This document shows, piece by piece, positions 6,860 through 12,008 of a stretch of DNA of 12,008 nt. The translations under genes were made by a program, and so were the position numbers. Position 1 is the stretch's first letter; each line of letters begins with the position of its first letter. Source of the DNA: Opitutaceae bacterium (GTDB lineage Bacteria; Verrucomicrobiota; Verrucomicrobiia; Opitutales; Opitutaceae); assembly GCA_005787865.1 (NCBI GenBank), contig SXZN01000008.1:1-12008 (forward strand). The letters run 5' to 3'. The notes beneath the pieces were generated by a model that was given only the letters and a program-made list of their open reading frames with translations, did no database searches and had not been told where the DNA came from.

Positions 6860-8398
6860 GTGAACTCTTTGCACGCTCAACTCCTTCAGCTGGCAATCGC
6901 GACTCCGTTGGTTGCCGCCCTCATCATGGCGGGTGGCTTGCCTAAGCGGTTGGCCGTTAAACTCGCCGGGGTCGCCTTTGTGGTCCCAGCTCTCATCGCC
7001 GCTTGGTTGTGGCAGCAGTTTCCCGCCGAGGGTGGGGCGACTTATCATTATCTAAGTAACTGGGATACCGGCCTCGGCCGATTCGGGATTACGCTCAAGC
7101 TCGGACTCAATGGCATCGCGCTCCCTCTTTTTTTATTGGCGGCAACCGTAGGTTTAGCCGCCGGTCTCTATGCGCTCCGTTCGGGGGCGGAACGGCTCAA
7201 GCTCTACCTCATGCTACTCCTGACTATGCAGGGCGGCTTACTGGGCGTTTTTGCCTCGGTGGATATTTTCTTTTTCTATTTCTTTCATGAATTAGCCCTG
7301 ATTCCTACTTTCATCATGGTCGGGCTGTGGGGTGGCCGGGATCGCAATTATGCGGCGATGAAGATGACAATTTATCTGACCGCCGGCGCGTTGCTTTCAC
7401 TGCTCGGTCTTATTGCGATTTATGTTAAGAGTGGGGCGCAGAGCTTTGATTTAATTGAGCTGAAGGCGGTCCTGGCGCACCAGAGCCTCGCGCCCACCGT
7501 GCAAAAATATATTTTTGGGCTCCTCCTTTTTGGCTTCGGCACGCTGGTTTCGCTTTGGCCGCTGCATACCTGGGCTCCGCTGGGCTATGGGGCCGCGCCG
7601 AGTTCTGCGGCGATGTTGCATGCAGGCGTTCTGAAAAAGTTTGGCCTCTATGGGCTAATCCAGATTGCCCTGCCGCTGCTCCCGGTGGGCGCGCAAACAT
7701 GGGCGTGGCCGTTAGCGCTGCTCGCGGGCATCGGCAACGTGTTGGTTATTGGTTTAATTACCCTCGCCCAGCGCGACCTGAAACAAATGTTGGGTTATAG
7801 TTCTGTCATGCACATGGGCTACTGCTTTCTCGGCATAGCCTGCCTTTCAACGATCGGCTCGGGTGGGGTGGTGCTCTTGATGGTGGCTCATGGTTTGTCT
7901 GCGGCCTTGCTGTTTATGTTGGCCACGAGTGTGCATCATCGTACTAATACTTTTGATTTAACGGAGATGGGTGGTTTGGCGCAAAAAACTCCTGTACTGG
8001 CGGCCTGCTTCGTCGCTGGCACGATGGCGAGCATTGGCCTGCCGGCTTTCGCTAATTTTTGGGGCGAGCTCGCGATTTTTGTCGCCCTCTGGAAATTCTC
8101 TCCCGGCCTCACGGCCGTGGCCGTAGCCGGCGTGGTGATTTCAGCGATCTATGGTCTCCGGGCCGTTGCGCGAATTTTCTTTGGTCCGCCCAGCGAACAT
8201 CTGCAGCAGGTCATGGCGCAGCATCCACCCGCTGACCTTGGCTGGGGCGAGCGCTTACCCGCACTCATTTTGCTCGCCGCTCTCCTGGGGCTGGGCTTGT
8301 ACCCGCAGCTGCTCTCCCGCTCGATCGATCAGGCTTTACCCGTGGGGATAGCGAAAGTCTCCGCCGGTTCCGCAACTGTTTCTCCCGCGAAACCATGA
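6860..8398 (+). CDS. nuoM: NADH-quinone oxidoreductase subunit M (antiporter-like, variant TM7-TM8 region)
   Basis: NuoM is the central of the three antiporter-like proton-pumping subunits. The 512 residues match the family length, with about 14 membrane segments. The TM5 glutamate is present as E144 (FFHELALIPTFIMVGLWGG). The broken-helix lysine is K260 (HAGVLKKFGLYG), and the TM12 glutamate is E403 (FWGELAIF). The TM7 region is unusual: where most NuoM have a VKxPxxPFHxWLPDAH-like segment, this protein reads LVSLWPLHTWAPLGYGAAP. The conserved Lys (E. coli K234) appears to be Leu229, and LPDAH is replaced. The start is GTG at 6860, three bases after nuoL; the first in-frame ATG would remove the start of the first helix. 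No Shine-Dalgarno sequence is seen. The stop overlaps nuoN as ATGA. Confidence 0.95.
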   Translation: MNSLHAQLLQLAIATPLVAALIMAGGLPKRLAVKLAGVAFVVPALIAAWLWQQFPAEGGATYHYLSNWDTGLGRFGITLKLGLNGIALPLFLLAATVGLAAGLYALRSGAERLKLYLMLLLTMQGGLLGVFASVDIFFFYFFHELALIPTFIMVGLWGGRDRNYAAMKMTIYLTAGALLSLLGLIAIYVKSGAQSFDLIELKAVLAHQSLAPTVQKYIFGLLLFGFGTLVSLWPLHTWAPLGYGAAPSSAAMLHAGVLKKFGLYGLIQIALPLLPVGAQTWAWPLALLAGIGNVLVIGLITLAQRDLKQMLGYSSVMHMGYCFLGIACLSTIGSGGVVLLMVAHGLSAALLFMLATSVHHRTNTFDLTEMGGLAQKTPVLAACFVAGTMASIGLPAFANFWGELAIFVALWKFSPGLTAVAVAGVVISAIYGLRAVARIFFGPPSEHLQQVMAQHPPADLGWGERLPALILLAALLGLGLYPQLLSRSIDQALPVGIAKVSAGSATVSPAKP

Positions 8399-9912
8399 CA
8401 ACCGATTATCTCAAAAGCGTCGCTGAGTCTAATCAGTGGTGGGCTCTCGGGCCGGAAATAATGCTGGCCTGCGCCGCTCTCGGGTTGCTGGTCATGGAGA
8501 TTATTTTGCCGAAGAAGGATCGTCGCTTTATTCCGTACGCCGCGATGGTGGCTCAAGCCATGGTGCTGTTGACGGTAATTTTTAATTTTCAAACCACCTG
8601 GCTCGGCGAAAATCTTTTTGGGGGCCTGATTAAGCTCAGCCCGTGGGGGCAAGTCGCGCGGGTTTTCTTTCTTGTCTCGTCCTTATTGGTCTCATTTTTG
8701 GGCACCATTTGTTTGCCGCGAACCAAACTGCCTCGCGTCGAATTCTACCACATTGTGATGGTGGTTACAGCGGCCATGATGCTGCTCGTTCACAGTAATC
8801 ATTTCGTGATGTTTTTCGTCGCGCTCGAAACGGTGACGATCGGTTTCTATATTCTGGTGAGTTATTTCCGCGATAACGCGCTGACGTTAGAGGCCGGTTT
8901 GAAATACCTGGTGCTCGGCGCTTTGAGTTCGGCGATCATGCTTTTCGGCATCGTGTTGCTTTATGGCGCGGTGGGCAAAGTTAGCGTCAACGGCATCACG
9001 CACACGGGTTTTGAGTTTGAGACTCTTAATAATTTCCTGCGGCACCACCCCGATAATTTTCTGGCCATCGCCGGCGCGCTGCTGCTGGTCGGCGGCGTGG
9101 CGTTTAAGATCGGCGCTTTTCCCTTTCAGATTTGGATTCCTGATGTCTATCAAGGGGCGCCGACGCCGATCACCGCCTTCTTGGCCGTTTCCTCCAAAGC
9201 GGCTGGCTTTGCGGTGCTCTTGACGCTCGTCAATCAGGTCTTCACCCCGCTCGCGGGTGTTTTGGTGCCGGTGCTTTCTGTACTGGCTGCGGCCACAATT
9301 ATTATGGGCAATCTGGCTGCGCTCACCCAGCGCAACACGAAACGACTCATGGGGCTCTCGGGAATATCGCACGCCGGATATTTACTCATTGGCGTGGTCG
9401 CTTCGTTTACCGTGCCTTGGGCCACCAGTGCGGTGTGGTTTTATCTGGGTACCTATCTGCTTGCCTCGATGGCTGTTTTTGGCGTCATGACATACCTGAC
9501 CGGCCCAGATGATACCAATCAAACCTTGGATCACTATGAGCACTTAGCCAAGCAGCACCCGTTCTTAGGTGGCGTCTTAGCGGTGGGAGTCGGTTCGCTC
9601 GCGGGCATTCCTCCCTTGGCGGGTTTTATGGGGAAATTGCTGCTGTTTATCGTCGCCTTCCAAGCTGAACTCTACCCCTTGCTGGCGATTGCTATTGGGG
9701 GTGTGGTGCTCTCGATCTATTATTATTTTGGCTGGATTAAATCTGCCTATTTTGAAGCGTGGCGTCCGGCTGCAACCGCCACGACCGCGGCGCCTCAATC
9801 CGCCATCACGACTCCTTCGCTTAGCGGGAAATTAATTTTAGGCTTACTGGCACTGGCGACCTTGCTGCTGGGCTGCTATCCCGGTCCGCTGAGTGACTGG
9901 CTGCCCTTTTAA
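8395..9912 (+). CDS. nuoN: NADH-quinone oxidoreductase subunit N (antiporter-like)
   Basis: NuoN is the antiporter-like subunit of complex I nearest NuoK and the last gene of the operon. The 505 residues match the family (about 480-510), with about 14 membrane segments. Residues matching the known proton path are present: E145 in ALETVTIGFYILVSYFR, K238 in FKIGAFPFQIWIPDVYQGAP, K268 in AVSSKAAGFA, and K414 in PPLAGFMGKLLLF. They correspond by eye to E. coli E133, K217, K247 and K395. In contrast to NuoM, the TM7 lysine and the IPDVYQGAPTP loop are intact. An Ala/Thr-rich linker precedes the last helix. Translation probably depends on coupling with nuoM through the ATGA overlap, since no Shine-Dalgarno sequence is visible. 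Confidence 0.97.
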   Translation: MTTDYLKSVAESNQWWALGPEIMLACAALGLLVMEIILPKKDRRFIPYAAMVAQAMVLLTVIFNFQTTWLGENLFGGLIKLSPWGQVARVFFLVSSLLVSFLGTICLPRTKLPRVEFYHIVMVVTAAMMLLVHSNHFVMFFVALETVTIGFYILVSYFRDNALTLEAGLKYLVLGALSSAIMLFGIVLLYGAVGKVSVNGITHTGFEFETLNNFLRHHPDNFLAIAGALLLVGGVAFKIGAFPFQIWIPDVYQGAPTPITAFLAVSSKAAGFAVLLTLVNQVFTPLAGVLVPVLSVLAAATIIMGNLAALTQRNTKRLMGLSGISHAGYLLIGVVASFTVPWATSAVWFYLGTYLLASMAVFGVMTYLTGPDDTNQTLDHYEHLAKQHPFLGGVLAVGVGSLAGIPPLAGFMGKLLLFIVAFQAELYPLLAIAIGGVVLSIYYYFGWIKSAYFEAWRPAATATTAAPQSAITTPSLSGKLILGLLALATLLLGCYPGPLSDWLPF

Positions 9913-10012
9913 GTCCAGCGGTCATCCGCTCGAATCTTGCGGGCGCGTGGTCTCATAATAGTTCGCAGATTTTCTTCGCCTCCTCGGGTGAATATGTTTC
10001 GTCTGAACCCGT

Positions 10013-11359
10013 ATGAAAGTCACCGGACTCGCCATTGTGCCACCCCCTGCGGCAGCTGATCTTCCCCGCGTAACCCCAGAGTTGCTGGCTTCCGTGCTGG
10101 CTCGCTATTCGCGGAGCAATGAGGGCATCGGTAAGATTATGGAGAAGGTCGATCTCGCCAATCCGGATGCTTCGATCGATCGAATTTTAAAATTTGTTGA
10201 TTATGGCCATGCTTCCATCGGCGGGCTGACGGGGGGGCTCGCCATTGCGATCGACGACGTGTCGATGTGGCTGGCTTATAAAATTTTTGAAATTGCCCAA
10301 ATGGCGGACGGGCAAGAGTCGAGTACGCGTTACATTACGATGGCGGCCACGAATCTGCCGACCATGGCGGAGCTGGCTATTCCCGCGGACCTAGCCCCGC
10401 GCTGGACCGCCTTGATGGCCCAATCTTTTGCGGCCTATCATGCCGAGTACGATCGGCTGGATCGGGCCGCACTCGCTGACCCTAGTTTGGTACGCTTGCC
10501 CCCCGACGCAAAACCTGCGGTCATCACTCGACTGCGAAAGAATTACGCGCTCGACCGAGCGCGTTATTTCATCCCGTTCGCCACGCGCACCAATCTCGGG
10601 CTGGTGCAAAGTTCGCGGATGTGGGCGGCGACGGTGAAGCAGCTCGACTCTCTGCCGATGCCTGAGGCCCAAGCTGCGGCCCAGTTGATTCGGAATGAAT
10701 TATTGAAATCATCGCCGCGCTTGATGCGTCACAGCTTCGCCGAGAAATCTTATCAAGCTCAAGCGGAACAGGAATTAGCGGCGAGTTTGCAGCTCGGGTT
10801 AGCGCGCCTCTCGATTCAGCCGCTTGCCGATCAGGTGTGGGTGAAAGTGGATAACGACTCGCCCCCGTGGTTGCGGGAAGAGCAAACCATGGCGGAAGCC
10901 TTACAGCATCGGACTAATCGTTATGGGTACCAAGGCAAGGCGACGCGGCGGATGCGCGTCAGTTTTGCTTGGAATAATATGGCGATCGCGGAGCTCCGTG
11001 ATTTGAACCGCCACCGGACGGGGCATCGCTACACGCCACTGATCCAGGCGGGTTTTTATTTGCCGCCAGAAATTAAACACGCGGCGCATCAGTCGTTGCT
11101 GGAGGAGCAAGCCGCCTTGACCCGCGAGTTGATGACGCGGGGTTCAGCGGCCTATGTTTATTCGTTATTGCTGGGGGCGCAGACGCCTTTCGAGCACAGC
11201 ACGCAGGCGGATAAGTTTATCTATGAGGCTGAGTTGCGGACCGGCATGGGGGCGCACTTTCGCTATGCGGAACATTTGAGCGCCGCCTTGCACGAATTCT
11301 TGCGTGCCGTCCCGACGGCGAAAGATTGGGTGGTCGAGGGTACCGCTGAACCAGAATAA
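10013..11359 (+). CDS. Tandem ThyX-like (FAD-dependent thymidylate synthase family) protein
   Basis: This 448-residue protein is about twice the length of classical ThyX (about 210-270) and reads as two divergent ThyX-like halves. The first half has GHAS (65-68) and QESSTRY (101-107). A segment around residues 184-229 looks like the ThyX C-terminal helices. The second half has RHRTGHRY (333-340), GFYLPPE and ELRTGMGAHFRYAEH from E407. Classical ThyX makes dTMP from dUMP with methylene-tetrahydrofolate, FAD and NADPH, using an RHRxxSxNxxSxRY-like motif. Here neither half has the full motif: the first lacks RHR and the second lacks SxRY. Catalytic thymidylate synthesis is therefore uncertain; the protein may have another role or a composite site. 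I recall similar duplicated ThyX-like proteins in several bacterial phyla but cannot verify this. The ATG at 10013 is the first in frame after a stop at 10004; no Shine-Dalgarno sequence is seen. It starts 100 bases after nuoN and is probably not functionally linked to it. Confidence 0.8.
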   Translation: MKVTGLAIVPPPAAADLPRVTPELLASVLARYSRSNEGIGKIMEKVDLANPDASIDRILKFVDYGHASIGGLTGGLAIAIDDVSMWLAYKIFEIAQMADGQESSTRYITMAATNLPTMAELAIPADLAPRWTALMAQSFAAYHAEYDRLDRAALADPSLVRLPPDAKPAVITRLRKNYALDRARYFIPFATRTNLGLVQSSRMWAATVKQLDSLPMPEAQAAAQLIRNELLKSSPRLMRHSFAEKSYQAQAEQELAASLQLGLARLSIQPLADQVWVKVDNDSPPWLREEQTMAEALQHRTNRYGYQGKATRRMRVSFAWNNMAIAELRDLNRHRTGHRYTPLIQAGFYLPPEIKHAAHQSLLEEQAALTRELMTRGSAAYVYSLLLGAQTPFEHSTQADKFIYEAELRTGMGAHFRYAEHLSAALHEFLRAVPTAKDWVVEGTAEPE

Positions 11360-11372
11360 GGTCAGGGGTGGG

Positions 11373-11394
11373 TCGCCAGTTGGCGGAATTATTT
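11373..11394. terminator. Weak candidate terminator between convergent genes
   Basis: In the 29-base gap between the converging ThyX-like gene and the small charged-protein gene, CGCC and GGCG form a short stem with loop AGTT; a T-G pair extends it to five. AATTATTT follows on the + strand, overlapping the end of the - strand gene. The stem is short and the T run is broken, so this is only a candidate. Its position between convergent stops is the main support. Confidence 0.25.
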
Positions 11395-11670
11395 GGCGCG
11401 CCGCACGCGTTCTTTTTCTTCCTCGCGCTCTTCTTCCAGCCGCGCTTTCTCCCCCGCTGCTTGTTTGCGGATTTTATCCACCTCATCAAATTTTTGATCA
11501 GCTAAAGCGGTGTTGAGCTGTTGCTGCAGGAATATTTCGCGTTCCGCGAGCTTGCCTTGATAGACGCGCTGAATCTCAGCGAGGCGGGCTTTTTTTTCGG
11601 CGGTGAGCGGAGCGGTGGTTGGTTCAGATTTAGCCAGTCGTTCCATCGCGAGTTCGTAAGCGCTTTTCAT
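11389..11670 (-). CDS. Small highly charged, helical (coiled-coil-like) hypothetical protein
   Basis: This 93-residue protein begins MKSAYELAMERLAKSE and ends in a run very rich in Glu, Arg and Lys (EKARLEEEREEEKERVRRAK). It has no Cys, no signal peptide and no membrane segment. After a Pro/Thr-containing stretch (PTTAPLTAE) it looks almost entirely alpha-helical, consistent with a coiled coil or helical hairpin, and is presumably cytoplasmic. I recall very similar short proteins in Verrucomicrobiota and Planctomycetota, always of unknown function; that memory is unverified. I chose the ATG at 11670 because the frame upstream to a TTG at 11754 encodes an unlike hydrophobic stretch in AT-rich intergenic DNA. 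No clear Shine-Dalgarno sequence is present. It lies 80 bases downstream of the membrane-protein gene on the same strand and converges with the ThyX-like gene. No function is assigned. Confidence 0.8.
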   Translation of the reverse strand: MKSAYELAMERLAKSEPTTAPLTAEKKARLAEIQRVYQGKLAEREIFLQQQLNTALADQKFDEVDKIRKQAAGEKARLEEEREEEKERVRRAK

Positions 11671-11750
11671 GAAGCTACCGTTACCATGAAAAATGAGAAA
11701 TACACCGAAAATATAAAGTAACTCGGCCGCCCCACCCTGCGACCAAAGCC

Positions 11751-12008
11751 TCAATCAAAATGGACGCCGAACAACAGCAGCAAGGCAAGCAGGAGCACCG
11801 GCGGCCAGAAACCACCATACCGTGGGCTCCATTTTCCGGCTAGCCCCGCCAGCATCACGGTGGTCATACCGACCAGAGAGGCGGGCGCCAGCCAGCTGAC
11901 CACGAACTGGGCATGGTAATACATTCCTGGCAAGGCGATGCCTTGCTGCACCAGCCAGTCCATCAGAATCAAAATAAGTGCCGCGGCGGAGTTGAAGAGT
12001 ATGCTCCA
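11751..12008 (-). CDS. Membrane protein of unknown function, C-terminal fragment (5' end outside window)
   Basis: The frame is open from the right edge of the window to a TGA at 11751 and gives 85 residues, so the start lies beyond base 12008. Three hydrophobic segments can be seen: SILFNSAAALILMDWLV, then FVVSWLAPASLVGMTTVMLAGLA, then FWPPVLLLALLLLFGVHF. They are joined by short loops, one containing GKWSPRYGG. This indicates an integral membrane protein with at least three helices in the visible part. A TTG at 11972 could in principle start a 73-residue protein, but the hydrophobic segment continues upstream of it, so a longer gene is more likely. I do not recognise the family. The small charged-protein gene follows 80 bases downstream on the same strand and might be co-transcribed. 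Confidence 0.6.
   Translation of the reverse strand, partial: WSILFNSAAALILILMDWLVQQGIALPGMYYHAQFVVSWLAPASLVGMTTVMLAGLAGKWSPRYGGFWPPVLLLALLLLFGVHFD

Noticed and set aside
8887..9372. A 161-codon open frame on the - strand opposite nuoN
   Set aside because: It is a shadow of nuoN with Arg/Gln/Glu-rich low-complexity composition and no recognisable domain.
9917..9930. Inverted repeat AGCGG-TCAT-CCGCT just after nuoN as a terminator
   Set aside because: The stem has only five pairs and is not followed by a T run, so it does not qualify as an intrinsic terminator.
9954..9959. CATAAT as a -10 element for the ThyX-like gene
   Set aside because: No -35-like hexamer lies at a suitable distance; the nearest candidate, TTGCGG at 9937, leaves a spacer of only 11 bases.
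11710..11715. TATATT on the - strand as a -10 element for the small charged-protein gene
   Set aside because: The position, 40 bases before the ATG, is plausible, but no -35 hexamer is found 16-18 bases upstream. In AT-rich DNA such a hexamer is expected by chance.
11671..11754. Possible N-terminal extension of the small charged protein from a TTG
   Set aside because: The 28 extra residues are hydrophobic, unlike the rest of the protein, and come from an AT-rich stretch that looks intergenic. The ATG at 11670 gives a natural start.
1..12008. CRISPR arrays, insertion sequences, tRNA or rRNA genes, riboswitches, defence systems
   Set aside because: I saw no regularly spaced repeats, transposase-like proteins or RNA gene signatures; nearly all bases are taken up by the coding regions listed.

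Overview
The window carries the distal part of a bacterial nuo operon (respiratory complex I), followed by a ThyX-like gene and then two genes on the opposite strand. Gene order on the + strand is nuoF (3' part only), nuoG, nuoH, nuoI, nuoJ, nuoK, nuoL, nuoM, nuoN, then a 448-residue tandem ThyX-like protein. Convergent to these, on the - strand, are a 93-residue charged helical protein and the C-terminal end of an unrecognised membrane protein cut by the right edge.

The lineage is most likely Verrucomicrobiota, perhaps near Opitutales. This is an inference from remembered protein features, not a database result: an unusual NuoM, a Thermus-like spacing in the NuoG 2Fe-2S site, the small charged protein, the duplicated ThyX-like protein, moderately high GC and few Shine-Dalgarno sequences.

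Positions 1-9912 form one tightly packed transcription unit. The only internal gap over 10 bases is the 55 bases between nuoF and nuoG. The gene pairs nuoG/nuoH, nuoJ/nuoK and nuoM/nuoN overlap as ATGA, which suggests translational coupling. NuoF and NuoG supply NADH oxidation and the first part of the Fe-S chain. NuoI passes electrons towards quinone at the NuoH interface. NuoH, J, K, L, M and N form the proton-pumping membrane arm. The nuoA-E genes would lie upstream, outside the window.

Positions 9913-10012 separate nuoN from the ThyX-like gene, with no convincing terminator or promoter. The ThyX-like gene ends at 11359, 29 bases from the convergent small gene.

Most of the window is ordinary housekeeping sequence, and I see no mobile element, CRISPR array, RNA gene or defence system. 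The two observations most worth following are the ThyX-like protein, whose ThyX signature seems split between its two halves (one keeps RHR, the other STRY), and NuoM, which lacks the usual TM7 lysine and the LPDAH loop of antiporter-like subunits.
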